Source of the DNA: an uncultured Bacteroidia bacterium | Lineage (GTDB): Bacteria > Bacteroidota > Bacteroidia > Bacteroidales > Prolixibacteraceae | Reading direction: 5' to 3' | DNA: 35,065 nucleotides | Assembly (NCBI GenBank): GCA_903907075.1 | Contig: CAIVMQ010000003.1 | Span: 1 to 35,065 of the forward strand | Shown: in pieces, positions 17,468 to 26,719 of the stretch | Position numbering within the stretch: position 1 is the first letter of the stretch | Layout: every line of letters begins with the position of its first letter | Position numbers and translations under genes: made by a program | Notes under the pieces: model-generated | Told to the model about the DNA's origin: nothing | Database searches by the model: none | What the model saw: the letters and a program-made list of their open reading frames with translations, nothing else

Positions 17468-18529
17468 CTATTGTGGTCCGAAATCAACAACATAAGCTCC
17501 CTTCTGCTTTAGTACACCAAAGGATTCAATTGCTAAACCATATGTCGCTGCAATCTCCAGAAACCGGGACTTTCCTTCTGGTGTTACGGCTACAAGCAGA
17601 CCACCACTGGTTTGTGGATCACAAAGCAAATGTTTCTGGTTATCAGTCATCGCAACAACTTTATGGCCATAACTATCAAAATTTCGAAATGTTCCACCAG
17701 GAAATGCCTTGTTTTCTAAATAGAATTCAATATTCGCTAGTACTGGAACCCGCTCTGGAACGATTTCTGCACTGAGTCCACTACCTTCACACATCTCGAT
17801 AAGATGGCCTAATAAACCAAAACCAGTAACATCAGTCATCGCTTTTACTTCAGCTAATTTGCCGAGTTCCTGGCCCATTTGATTAATGGTTAACATTAGG
17901 TTTCGCGCTGTTTGGCGATCTTGTTCTTTGAGTATTCCTTTTTTCTGGGCTGTTGATAAGATTCCTATTCCTAAAGGCTTAGTAAGGAATAATTCACACC
18001 CTAATGTGGCGGTGCAGTTAAGGCGAATTTGATCTTTCTCTGCAATACCTGTGACAGCTAAACCGAATATTGGTTCTGGTCCATCGATACTATGCCCCCC
18101 GGCAATGGCAATACCTGCACGCGCACATGCTTGTTTAGCCCCTTCAATTACTTGACCGGCAATTTCAGCCGAAAGTGTATTTACAGGCCAGCAAAGGATC
18201 GCTACTGCCATCAACGGTCTTCCTCCCATGGCAAAAATATCACTAATCGCATTTACCGCCGCAATACCTCCGAAATCATACGGATCGTCAACAATAGGCA
18301 TAAAAAAATCTGTAGTAGAGATGATTACCTGATTATTGCCAATGTCATAAACTGCAGCATCGTCAAGGGTACTATTTCCAACCAGTAATAAAGGATCAGG
18401 AAATTCAGTCTTACATTGTGCCAGAATGGAGTTTAGTACTTTGGGTGATATTTTACAACCGCAGCCTGCGCCATGCGAGTATTGGGTTAGTTTAACGTTG
18501 GCAGAATCTGCTGAAAAGGTTTTTTCCAT
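17468..18529 (-). CDS. selD: Selenophosphate synthetase
   Basis: This makes selenophosphate, AMP and phosphate from selenide and ATP, providing activated selenium in the cytosol. The 353-aa protein has the N-terminal [19 protein letters not shown], in which C23 and K26 match the essential Cys17 and Lys20 of E. coli SelD. The active-site Cys is a normal TGC/TGT codon, not a selenocysteine UGA. Downstream ATP-binding AIR-synthase-like segments follow ([36 protein letters not shown]). It starts 29 bp after the end of selU on the same strand, so the two are likely co-transcribed and selenium would flow to tRNA. No selA, selB or tRNA-Sec was seen in the window. It converges with the NagB-like gene, 20 bp apart. 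Confidence 0.97.
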   Translation of the reverse strand: MEKTFSADSANVKLTQYSHGAGCGCKISPKVLNSILAQCKTEFPDPLLLVGNSTLDDAAVYDIGNNQVIISTTDFFMPIVDDPYDFGGIAAVNAISDIFAMGGRPLMAVAILCWPVNTLSAEIAGQVIEGAKQACARAGIAIAGGHSIDGPEPIFGLAVTGIAEKDQIRLNCTATLGCELFLTKPLGIGILSTAQKKGILKEQDRQTARNLMLTINQMGQELGKLAEVKAMTDVTGFGLLGHLIEMCEGSGLSAEIVPERVPVLANIEFYLENKAFPGGTFRNFDSYGHKVVAMTDNQKHLLCDPQTSGGLLVAVTPEGKSRFLEIAATYGLAIESFGVLKQKGAYVVDFGPQ

Positions 18530-18558
18530 AATCTCTGAAATATCGAAACTTTCTATAT

Positions 18559-19596
18559 TTATAGTGCTTTAAGCTGAATCAATTCGGTCACTTTGGCTAG
18601 AATAATCTTCGCATTGGCTGAAGAATCACCATTTGGTAATGAAATCTCAGTGAATATTCTTTTATACTTATTTCGGCTAAACTGATAGGATTGATCGTAA
18701 TATTCGAGTAGCTTGTCGGCTGTTTGTTCCAGATTCTTCTCTCGAAAGCTTGCCAAAATCTCTTTCATTCGAAGGTCTCCCAGCCTTCTTATCAAGCTGG
18801 TGATTGCATTTTCCATAAGCTCAGCAGGCAAGTTGCCATATTGGTGAACCAACCGTTTAATTCTGTCGTGTCGCGGAACCGCAATTTCAATATTGTGTGT
18901 TTTATTCATAAGATCCCAAAGTGGATCAGGAAGGAATATTTTTCCCACTGTTTGGCTTTCCCCTTCAATCCATATAATTTTCGAAAGGTCAAAATTGAGG
19001 ATCTCCTTAAAAATAGTATTCTGAAACTGCTGCGTCGTAGGCTGAGCATTCATCCCAATGCCCCCAAATGCTGATCCACGATGATTTGCAAGCTGTTCAA
19101 GATCAATTATTTGTTCCCCAATGTTACGCAACGAATCAAGAATTTCGGTCTTACCACTTCCAGTATAACCTTCGATTACAATTAGATTTGGAATAGTACC
19201 TACCGTATCGAGTAAAAAGTTTCGATAGGTTTTATATCCCCCTTTCAAGAGTGAACAGTTTATATCAACCCTTTCAAAAAGCCATGCCATACTCTCTGAT
19301 CGCATTCCTCCACGCCAGCAATAGATCAAAACTTTACCTGAAGTGGCAATTGTAAGTGCTTGACGAACAAAAGAAGCCATCTTTGGTCCAACAATCTCTA
19401 ATCCTCTCTCTATTGCCAATAATCTGCCTTTGGTCTTATAACGTGTGCCAACAATTGCCCGCTCATCATCATCAAAAAGGGGAATATTAAGGGCATTGGG
19501 AATATGCCCTTCGGCAAATTCTGCCGGAGACCTTACATCCACAATAGGAATCTTATTCCCTAAGTTTATAAATTCTTGAGCATTAAGAATTTGCAT
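18559..19596 (-). CDS. selU: tRNA 2-selenouridine synthase
   Basis: SelU (also called MnmH or YbbB) uses selenophosphate to convert 2-thiouridine at the wobble position of certain tRNAs (Lys, Glu, Gln) to 2-selenouridine via a geranylated intermediate. An N-terminal rhodanese domain has the active-site loop CWRGGMRS with C93, and a C-terminal P-loop domain has GYTGSGKT (143-150). The HRGSAFGG segment is also characteristic. The frame can be extended five codons to a TTG at 19611, but the ATG at 19596 (MQILNAQEF) is preferred: it fits the rhodanese start and leaves a 32-nt leader from the promoter at 19635-19662. At 345 aa it is close to the E. coli enzyme (364). It is followed by selD. Confidence 0.96.
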   Translation of the reverse strand: MQILNAQEFINLGNKIPIVDVRSPAEFAEGHIPNALNIPLFDDDERAIVGTRYKTKGRLLAIERGLEIVGPKMASFVRQALTIATSGKVLIYCWRGGMRSESMAWLFERVDINCSLLKGGYKTYRNFLLDTVGTIPNLIVIEGYTGSGKTEILDSLRNIGEQIIDLEQLANHRGSAFGGIGMNAQPTTQQFQNTIFKEILNFDLSKIIWIEGESQTVGKIFLPDPLWDLMNKTHNIEIAVPRHDRIKRLVHQYGNLPAELMENAITSLIRRLGDLRMKEILASFREKNLEQTADKLLEYYDQSYQFSRNKYKRIFTEISLPNGDSSANAKIILAKVTELIQLKAL

Positions 19597-19634
19597 ATGT
19601 TTATTTTTCAAATATCCCCTACCAACTTAATGTT

Positions 19635-19662
19635 CAAAGATAACCAACCAATTGAAATCAAA
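19635..19662 (-). promoter_or_regulatory. selU-selD promoter
   Basis: The minus strand carries TTTG (19662-19659), a 16-nt spacer and TATCTTTG (19642-19635), a perfect TAnnTTTG -7 element. The spacer is slightly short. It lies after the M16 terminator and before selU, indicating that selU-selD has its own transcription start near 19628. Confidence 0.55.
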
Positions 19663-19727
19663 TCATTCTTTTTGATTTTAGGTTCTACTCTTTTTTTGTG
19701 CTTATTTTAAAAGCCTGGGCATTGCAA

Positions 19728-19767
19728 AAGGGAGAAATTAAAAACAGCTGTTTCTAACTTCTCCCTT
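19728..19767 (-). terminator. Intrinsic terminator of the M16 peptidase gene
   Basis: Two 20-nt arms (19728-19747 and 19748-19767) form a near-perfect inverted repeat. Read on the minus strand, the two imperfect positions become G-U pairs, so the RNA helix is uninterrupted up to the loop; on the plus strand they would be A-C mismatches. The helix ends in UUUU. It starts 25 bp after the M16 stop codon. Confidence 0.75.
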
Positions 19768-19791
19768 CAAAAGATATGTCTATTGATCCTT

Positions 19792-22608
19792 TTATTGGAC
19801 TTTTACTGTTGCCTCTGGCATTAAGACTACTGAAATAAAATTGTTAAAGTCAAAGATTTGTGCAGCACAAGATTTTAAAGATTGTTGTGTTAGCCCATCA
19901 ACGATTGGATCAAAATCACCAAAGGTTTTAAAATCACCTTTAAAGTTGAGGTAGAACGACTTAAGTGTGGACTGCCAATAGCTATTTTCTCTCAGATTTG
20001 TCTCATATTCCCGTTTTAATTTTTCCCGTGCTTTATCTACCTCTTCTTGCTTCGGTCCATTATTTATCAAATCCTTGATAATATCAAAAACTGCCAGTTT
20101 TAATCCTTCAACCTTTTCGGGAGAGGTGCCATAATAAATTGTCATATCATATTCAGGAAGTGGAATTTTATTTGTTGCAGGCTGAGCACCAATATAATAG
20201 ACGCTTGATTTATCTTCGCGGATACTTTCTAGCAATCTAGTGGTTAATATTTTACCCAATGCGTCAATCTCCAGAATATCTTTTGATGCGTAATTTAGCG
20301 GACCATGAAATTGAATGTACTGAATTGATTTTGCTTCTTTCCCTTTATAGATTGTTTTTTCAACTATGCCATTGGGTTTGCGAACACCTAAGTCAACCCA
20401 TTTCTCAGTTGATTTTCCCATTGTCAGGGAAGCCAGGTATTTCTCGACAAGGGGTTTTAATGTTGCAGGGTCTATTTTTCCAACAAAGAAGAATGTAAAG
20501 GCTCCTGGATTTGCAAACCTCTCTTTTCCAATTTGTTCGATACGCGTAAAATCTGCTTCAGCAAGCATCTCCTTTGTCAGAGGTTTCATGCGCGGATGGT
20601 AATTGGCTGTTACAACTCTGAAAGTATCTGAAAATGCCCGCTCAGGAGATACATCTTTATTGTCTAATTGACTGCCCATTCGAGTAAGATAGGATGAGAA
20701 GGCTGATTGATCAAAGCGTGATTTGGTGAAATAGAGATTAATTAACTGGAAAAGTGTCTCCATATCAGAAACTGTTGAGGATCCCTCTAAACCTTGAGTT
20801 AACATTTTTAATACGGGTGAGACCGATACTTCTTTTCCTGCAAGCATTTTTTTCAATGTAATTGAATTATAATCTGCTATGCCACTCATATCCATTATTG
20901 TAGCTGCAAAAGAGGCCGAAATATTGTCCGATTGAGGATAAAGAGACCAGCCGCCAAGTGAATATCCATTAAATAGGATCTCGTCGTCTTTAAAGTCGGT
21001 TTTTTTATAAATAACCTTTGCCCCATTTGAGAGTGTCCATTCGGTAGCATCAACCTCCGGAATTTTCTTCTCTGCAGTTATTTTTCCTGAAAGCGGTGAA
21101 CTTTTCATCAAGGGTTCATTGGATGTAACATCAGCATATTGTTCTACATTCTGCGTTTGCACTTCAGCTAATACTTTTCTAATATTTGCCTCAGATGGAG
21201 CTGTAACATCTGTTTTTTCGGGTGCAGTAATGATCACTACACGATTCTCATCAGTAATCCATTTCTGTGCCAGGCTGTTTATCTCAGCTAGTGTGATACC
21301 AGGGATAAAGGCTTTGTAATATTCAAATTCTGTCTCAATTCCTGGCGTTGGCTCATGTCGCATAGAGAAATTGCGGGTAAATTCCTGTGCTATGTCCATC
21401 GACTCTCTTTTATCACGCTCATTAAATGTCGACTCTATCGATCTAAGCATTGCACTTTTATTCCGATTTAATTCACTCTGAGTAAATCCAAATTTCTTAA
21501 TTCGTTCATTCTCAATTAATATAGCCTTAAGTCCCTCTTCGATCTTTCCCGGATGAGATATAATCATTGACGTATACACATCAGAAGGACCAATTAATGC
21601 GCCATAACCGGCTTGTCCCATCACAAAAGGGGGCTTCTCCTTTTGGGTCAATTCAGAGAGCCTTAGGTTTATCATTTGATTATAAAGATTGTTAACCAAG
21701 GATGTTCGATAGCCATTTATTGTTTGGTCTATATTCATTGGATGTTTGATATATACTGATGCAGACGAGTAGGTGGCTTCTTTATCTGTGACTATTTTTA
21801 CAAGTGTCTCCTGATGAGCCGGAATAGGAAATGATTCTTTCATTCGGGCAATTGTTTTAATCGGAATAGCAGAGAATTTCTCTGTTATGAGATTGACCAT
21901 TTTCTGCTGATCAAAATCGCCTACTACTATAACAGACTGAATATCTGGTCTATACCAATCATTTCGGAATCTACGAAGAACATCTGGCGTGCATTTATCA
22001 ATGGTTTCGACCTCTCCAATGGGTAATCTTTCTGCATATTTTGAATTGTTCAGAAATACAGGGATCCATTGATTCATCATCCTTTTTTGTGCCCCTTGGC
22101 CGCCTCTCCACTCTTCATGCACAACTCCTCGTTCTTTATTGATCTCTTCATCAGAATCGGTAACCTGACACGCCCAATCGTATAGCACCTGAAGCCCTTT
22201 TTGAATATATTCCTCTTTATCTAGCGGTACTTTAATCATATAAACAGTTTCATCAAAACTCGTATATGCGTTGATTTCCGGACCAAATTCCATCCCTATC
22301 GATTCAAAGTATTTAATTAGCTCATTTTTAGGGAAGTTTTTAGTTCCATTAAAACTCATGTGTTCACAGAAATGAGCTAATCCACGCTGATCCTTATCTT
22401 CCAGAACTGAGCCTGCTGAAACGACAAGCATCATTTCGGCCCTATTTTTGGGTGTAGAATTTGATTTAACATAATAGGTTAGTCCATTCTTAAGAACACC
22501 TTTGCTGGTAGCTGGGTTAAAGGGAACCTGATCAGTTAGATTAAATGGCTGTGCAAACAGGCTTAGTGTAACCCATAAAAGGAGCATTAACAAGGATAAT
22601 TTTTTCAT
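19792..22608 (-). CDS. Secreted M16 (insulinase/pitrilysin) family zinc metallopeptidase
   Basis: A 938-aa protein with a signal peptide (residues 1-19, MKKLSLLMLLLWVTLSLFA, then Q20), so periplasmic or, without a lipobox, possibly outer-envelope associated. The inverted zinc motif HxxEH is at residues 79-83 (HFCEH) in RGLAHFCEHMSFNGT, and the downstream ERGVVHEEW segment supplies the third ligand. The protein has the four-domain arrangement of long M16 peptidases: an active N-terminal half, a central linker and a catalytically inactive C-terminal half (no second HxxEH). Such enzymes degrade peptides inside a closed chamber; the substrate is unknown. It lies 93 bp downstream of the HAD gene on the same strand and ends at a strong terminator, so it is separated from selU. 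Confidence 0.93.
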   Translation of the reverse strand: MKKLSLLMLLLWVTLSLFAQPFNLTDQVPFNPATSKGVLKNGLTYYVKSNSTPKNRAEMMLVVSAGSVLEDKDQRGLAHFCEHMSFNGTKNFPKNELIKYFESIGMEFGPEINAYTSFDETVYMIKVPLDKEEYIQKGLQVLYDWACQVTDSDEEINKERGVVHEEWRGGQGAQKRMMNQWIPVFLNNSKYAERLPIGEVETIDKCTPDVLRRFRNDWYRPDIQSVIVVGDFDQQKMVNLITEKFSAIPIKTIARMKESFPIPAHQETLVKIVTDKEATYSSASVYIKHPMNIDQTINGYRTSLVNNLYNQMINLRLSELTQKEKPPFVMGQAGYGALIGPSDVYTSMIISHPGKIEEGLKAILIENERIKKFGFTQSELNRNKSAMLRSIESTFNERDKRESMDIAQEFTRNFSMRHEPTPGIETEFEYYKAFIPGITLAEINSLAQKWITDENRVVIITAPEKTDVTAPSEANIRKVLAEVQTQNVEQYADVTSNEPLMKSSPLSGKITAEKKIPEVDATEWTLSNGAKVIYKKTDFKDDEILFNGYSLGGWSLYPQSDNISASFAATIMDMSGIADYNSITLKKMLAGKEVSVSPVLKMLTQGLEGSSTVSDMETLFQLINLYFTKSRFDQSAFSSYLTRMGSQLDNKDVSPERAFSDTFRVVTANYHPRMKPLTKEMLAEADFTRIEQIGKERFANPGAFTFFFVGKIDPATLKPLVEKYLASLTMGKSTEKWVDLGVRKPNGIVEKTIYKGKEAKSIQYIQFHGPLNYASKDILEIDALGKILTTRLLESIREDKSSVYYIGAQPATNKIPLPEYDMTIYYGTSPEKVEGLKLAVFDIIKDLINNGPKQEEVDKAREKLKREYETNLRENSYWQSTLKSFYLNFKGDFKTFGDFDPIVDGLTQQSLKSCAAQIFDFNNFISVVLMPEATVKVQ

Positions 22609-22701
22609 TTTAGAGTTTTTAAATTGACGATATTATTTTGAGGATAAACAAATCGGATAATTACCTAAATACGGTTTAATCGCATTTAATGTTACAGTTT
22701 A

Positions 22702-23538
22702 TCAAAGAGGAGATAAATGTTTATTTACGGCATGACTAAAACCATCTTCATGATGTGCAAGGCTGATTAGGTATTTTAATTTTAATTCTTCGGGTGCATT
22801 ATCAACAACATAGGAATGCTGTGTGAAATCTAACATTTCCAGATCATTAAAGTCATTTCCAATGCCCATGGTATTTTCACGTGCTATTCCAGTTATCCGA
22901 CAAACCTCTTCAATTCCATGCGCTTTCGAAACACCGTTAGGGAAAATCTCCAACCAGATGTATCCAGAATGAAATGGTGATGTTGTTTTTATTAGACTTA
23001 AATCAGGAAATTCAAGTTGTATTTTTGCTCTAACCAATTCAAATTGATCACTTTCACTAGGAAAGAACATTAAAAATTGAGAAGATGGAAATGGATTGGT
23101 TGGATCAATTGTAACTGCATCTCCAAATTTGCTATGATGCTCGACATATCTCGTTAGTTCAGGACACTCATAACTTTTCCACCAGCCGAAATTATGATTG
23201 TCTGGCAATTCACGCGAAACCTTAAAATTAAAGTTCTCAGCGATAAGAAAATCTTCTATTTGTTTTGTTTGGTCGACTGGAATAGACATCGAACGGATAA
23301 GTTTTTGACTTTTCCAATCTATAATTCCTGCACCTGAAGAAAATATAACATAGTCAAAGGGCGATTTCTCAGTTAATACTAACCTAACTTTGTATAGATT
23401 CCGACCTGTAGCTGCAACACGGCATAGTTTTAGTTTCCCTAATCTTTTAAGTGTATTAAGATCAACCTGGCTAATTGATTGATCTGATTGTAAGAGGGTC
23501 CCATCCAGATCGGTGACCACCATTTTTACTTCAAACAT
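22702..23538 (-). CDS. Cof-type HAD-IIB family phosphatase
   Basis: A 278-aa cytoplasmic haloacid-dehalogenase-superfamily protein. The nucleophile motif DLDGTLL gives D10 and the acid/base D12; motif III/IV is at the C-terminal GIGNDFNDLEMLDF. The large type IIB cap lies between (about residues 80-190). Members dephosphorylate sugar phosphates, FMN or other small phosphoesters; the substrate cannot be read from sequence. It is the first gene of the minus-strand run HAD, M16, selU, selD, and it is divergent from hppA across a 482-bp intergenic region. A TATGTTTG match overlaps its own start codon and is not a credible promoter for it. Confidence 0.92.
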   Translation of the reverse strand: MFEVKMVVTDLDGTLLQSDQSISQVDLNTLKRLGKLKLCRVAATGRNLYKVRLVLTEKSPFDYVIFSSGAGIIDWKSQKLIRSMSIPVDQTKQIEDFLIAENFNFKVSRELPDNHNFGWWKSYECPELTRYVEHHSKFGDAVTIDPTNPFPSSQFLMFFPSESDQFELVRAKIQLEFPDLSLIKTTSPFHSGYIWLEIFPNGVSKAHGIEEVCRITGIARENTMGIGNDFNDLEMLDFTQHSYVVDNAPEELKLKYLISLAHHEDGFSHAVNKHLSPL

Positions 23539-24020
23539 AATATATTACTTCCTGATAATTTTTAAAATAGTTGCTCGAATTCGAGTTACCAAGATACGAT
23601 ATTGGAATGGTATGAACGAAGGATTTTCAATTTTTTATTTTTAGTAAAATTCATTACAGTAGATACGATACAACTATTTTAACCCGTTATAAATTATGAA
23701 TATATTGAAAATTCACCTTTATTTATAAAAATTGGAATTAATTTAGCAGTCTAAACTTTTATGTTTTAATGATTGCCAACTAGATGAATAGTTATAATAT
23801 TCATATAATCAGAAAAATAAGTCTTATAAATAGATTTATCCATCTATTTCTGCAGCGGTTTACACTCAAATTTTACCTCGTAAATTTATCAATTGGTTTG
23901 TCAAGGTTAATTTCCGCTTCGACATTTAATCACTCAGGATAGCTTAATTATCCATTTTCTCATAATTTTCATAACGTATTTTCCGATTTTTTTAGAGATT
24001 CATTTTTTAATATTAAACAT
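23539..24020. other. Long divergent intergenic region (HAD gene / hppA)
   Basis: No credible gene and no tRNA. It contains a perfect 12-bp palindrome CTCGAATTCGAG (23574-23585) near the HAD start, a hairpin AAATAGAT/ATCTATTT with a 6-nt loop (23828-23849) and a weaker bulged hairpin (around 23869-23891) on the hppA side. No exact TAnnTTTG element was found. The length suggests a regulated or long-leader promoter for hppA, but this is inference. Confidence 0.5.
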
Positions 24021-26426
24021 ATGAAACGATTATTTTCTTTAGTTATGATTTTGGGCTTGCCAGCGTTAGTTTTTGGAAGTGAAGCCGATCTCAAAATTCC
24101 AGTACTTCAACCCGATCAGTATAATATGCTGATGTTTGGTTTTTTAATCTGTATCCTTGGCTTGCTTTTTGGATTTTATCAGTTTATTCAAGTTAAGAAG
24201 TTAGGTGCTCATAAAAGTATGCTTGATGTGGCACACATTATATTCGAAACTTGCAAAACGTATTTAATTCAACAGGGTAAGTTTTTATTAATTCTGTTTG
24301 CATTTATTGCCGCATGTATTGCCTTCTATTTTGGATTTCTTCAGCAAATGAGCGTTGGTGGTGTACTTCTTATTTTAATGTGGTCCATCATTGGTATTCT
24401 CGGCTCATATGGTGTTGCATGGTTTGGCATACGGATGAATACTCTTGCCAATAGTCGTATGGCCTTTGCATCATTGGAACGTAAACCTTTAAAATTACTC
24501 AATATTCCACTCGATGCTGGTATGAGTATTGGGGTATTATTAGTGAGTGTTGAACTTATTATGATGCTTATAATTCTTCTATTTATACCAAGAGAATTTG
24601 CTGGAGCCAGTTTTATCGGTTTTGCTATTGGAGAATCTTTAGGAGCCTCAGCACTTCGTATTGCAGGTGGAATATTTACCAAGATTGCAGATATCGGTAG
24701 TGACCTGATGAAAGTTGTTTTTAAAATTAAAGAAGACGATCCACGTAATCCAGGTGTTATCGCCGACTGTACTGGAGATAATGCCGGAGACAGCGTGGGC
24801 CCTACTGCCGACGGATTTGAAACTTATGGTGTTACAGGAGTGGCTTTAATCAGCTTTATTGTCCTTGCAGTTGCTAATATTGCCGATCAGACTCTGCTAT
24901 TAACCTGGATATTTCTAATGAGAATCTTGATGGTTGTAACCTCAATAGCTGCATTTTATGTTAATAAAATATACACCAATGCGAAATACCGCAATGTTCT
25001 TGATTTAGACTTCGAGAAACCACTTACAACTTTAGTGTGGATCACCTCCATTCTCTCTATTTTAGTCACTTTTGCCGTTAGCTATTTTATGCTTGGTAAT
25101 TTGGCCAATAACCTTTGGCTTACCTTGTCTGTAATTATCAGTTGTGGTACCCTTGGAGCTGCACTTATTCCTGAATTTACAAAGATATTTACCAGTCCAA
25201 AATCACACCATGTTAATGAGATTGTTACTGCATCACGCGAAGGGGGAGCATCACTAAATATCCTCTCTGGACTTGTTGCTGGTAATTTTAGTGCCTTCTG
25301 GCAAGGTATGGTATTTTTAGTTTTGATGTTCACCGCCTATTTTACGTCAAATCATGGTCTCGATGTATTAATGATTTATCCCTCCATCTTTGCCTTTGGC
25401 CTCGTGGCATTTGGCTTTCTCGGTATGGGTCCGGTTACTATTGCTGTTGATAGCTATGGCCCGGTAACAGATAACGCTCAAAGTATCTACGAGCTCTCCT
25501 TGATTGAAGAGAATCCAAATGCTTCTGCAGAGATCGAAAGAGATTTTGGTTTCAAACCAGATTTTGAGAATGCGAAACATTACCTGGAAGCTAATGATGG
25601 TGCCGGTAATACATTTAAGGCAACTGCTAAGCCGGTCCTAATTGGAACTGCGGTTGTAGGTGCAACAACGATGATTTTTTCTCTAATCCTACTTATTAAG
25701 CATAAATTTGGTATTGAGCCAGAGACTATTTTGAACATCCTTAATCCATTTACAATACTTGGATTTCTTGCCGGAGGATCTGTCATTTATTGGTTTACTG
25801 GAGCATCAATTCAGGCTGTCACCACTGGTGCATACCGTGCCGTAGAATATATCAAGAAAAATATTCAGCTTGACGAGGGGGCTGATAGTAGCGCATCTAT
25901 TGAAACATCAAAAGAAGTTGTTAAAATATGTACCCAATATGCTCAGACAGGGATGTTTAATATCTTTATTGCAATTTTCTCTTTTGCATTGGCATTCGCT
26001 TTTTTTGCAGGATACCGCGATATGTTGGCTACGACTCCTGCTCATATGTATGCTGCCACGTCATTCTTTGTTAGTTACCTGATTTCAATAGCTGTTTTCG
26101 GCCTCTTTCAGGCACTCTTTATGGCAAATGCTGGTGGTGCATGGGATAATGCAAAAAAAGTGGTTGAAGTTGATCTACGCGAAAAAGGTTCGGCTTTGCA
26201 TGAGGCTTCAATCGTAGGCGATACTGTGGGAGATCCATTTAAGGATACCTCATCAGTAGCCCTTAATCCAATTATTAAATTTACTACACTCTTCGGCTTA
26301 TTAGCTATGGAAATAGCAATTTCAGATAGTTTTTATAATGTGGCACCTTACGTGGGTGGGGTATTCTTTATTATTGCTCTTTACTTCGTTTACCGCTCAT
26401 TCTATAAAATGAGGATTATCAAGTAA
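24021..26426 (+). CDS. hppA: Membrane-bound ion-pumping pyrophosphatase
   Basis: An 801-aa polytopic membrane protein with about 16 helices, preceded by a signal-like first segment (MKRLFSLVMILGLPALVFG). It hydrolyses cytoplasmic pyrophosphate and pumps H+ and/or Na+ outward. The metal-PPi-binding loop EDDPRNPGVIAD begins at E238, followed by GDNAGDSVG. The C-terminal loop DTVGDPFKDTSSVALNP completes the active site. The GNxx(A/K) site reads GNTFK with K533; a lysine here replaces the bound K+ in K+-independent enzymes, whereas alanine marks K+-dependent ones, so K+ independence is suggested but untested. The pumped ion cannot be settled from sequence alone; Bacteroides homologues are known to move both Na+ and H+. 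A strong terminator follows at 26534. Confidence 0.96.
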   Translation: MKRLFSLVMILGLPALVFGSEADLKIPVLQPDQYNMLMFGFLICILGLLFGFYQFIQVKKLGAHKSMLDVAHIIFETCKTYLIQQGKFLLILFAFIAACIAFYFGFLQQMSVGGVLLILMWSIIGILGSYGVAWFGIRMNTLANSRMAFASLERKPLKLLNIPLDAGMSIGVLLVSVELIMMLIILLFIPREFAGASFIGFAIGESLGASALRIAGGIFTKIADIGSDLMKVVFKIKEDDPRNPGVIADCTGDNAGDSVGPTADGFETYGVTGVALISFIVLAVANIADQTLLLTWIFLMRILMVVTSIAAFYVNKIYTNAKYRNVLDLDFEKPLTTLVWITSILSILVTFAVSYFMLGNLANNLWLTLSVIISCGTLGAALIPEFTKIFTSPKSHHVNEIVTASREGGASLNILSGLVAGNFSAFWQGMVFLVLMFTAYFTSNHGLDVLMIYPSIFAFGLVAFGFLGMGPVTIAVDSYGPVTDNAQSIYELSLIEENPNASAEIERDFGFKPDFENAKHYLEANDGAGNTFKATAKPVLIGTAVVGATTMIFSLILLIKHKFGIEPETILNILNPFTILGFLAGGSVIYWFTGASIQAVTTGAYRAVEYIKKNIQLDEGADSSASIETSKEVVKICTQYAQTGMFNIFIAIFSFALAFAFFAGYRDMLATTPAHMYAATSFFVSYLISIAVFGLFQALFMANAGGAWDNAKKVVEVDLREKGSALHEASIVGDTVGDPFKDTSSVALNPIIKFTTLFGLLAMEIAISDSFYNVAPYVGGVFFIIALYFVYRSFYKMRIIK

Positions 26427-26533
26427 TCTTGTCTAGTAATGAATTTCAGGAATGCATGAATCTTATTGTCATATTCATCTGTATCATTAAATATGAATAT
26501 TGAGTGAATTAATTTATTGATTTTAAATTGTTT

Positions 26534-26570
26534 AATAAAAGGCACCCTTATAAAGGTACCTTTTATTTTT
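26534..26570 (+). terminator. Intrinsic terminator of hppA
   Basis: A 13-bp stem (26534-26546 with 26555-26567) has one mismatch and an 8-nt loop; the core is AAAAGGCACC / GGTACCTTTT. It ends in a run of T. It lies 107 bp after the hppA stop. A separate AT-rich inverted repeat (ATATTCAT/ATGAATAT, 26471-26500) precedes it. Confidence 0.75.
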
Positions 26571-26631
26571 AACCAGATTGCCACCTTTTTTTATACTTTG
26601 CTAATTGATTTAAGTTAGCCTTGTTTAAGGC

Positions 26632-26668
26632 AAAAAAAATAGTTTATTGAATCCTATCAATAAACTAT
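26632..26668 (-). terminator. Intrinsic terminator of sucA-sucB
   Basis: A perfect 12-bp stem (26657-26668 with 26639-26650), 6-nt loop, followed on the minus strand by eight T residues (26639-26632 region). It lies about 50 bp past the sucB stop, tail-to-tail with the hppA terminator. Confidence 0.85.
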
Positions 26669-26719
26669 CCCCCCAAATTTGCAGTGACTTGCAATAGTTG
26701 TTACACCGTTATCCTCGAA

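Noticed and set aside
23532-23539. Perfect TAnnTTTG match on the minus strand at the HAD gene
   Set aside because: It overlaps the start codon itself, so it cannot drive that gene.
23592-23670. Direct repeat AGATACGATA (23592-23601 and 23661-23670)
   Set aside because: Only 10 bp, not in phase with the helix and not near a recognisable promoter; treated as chance.
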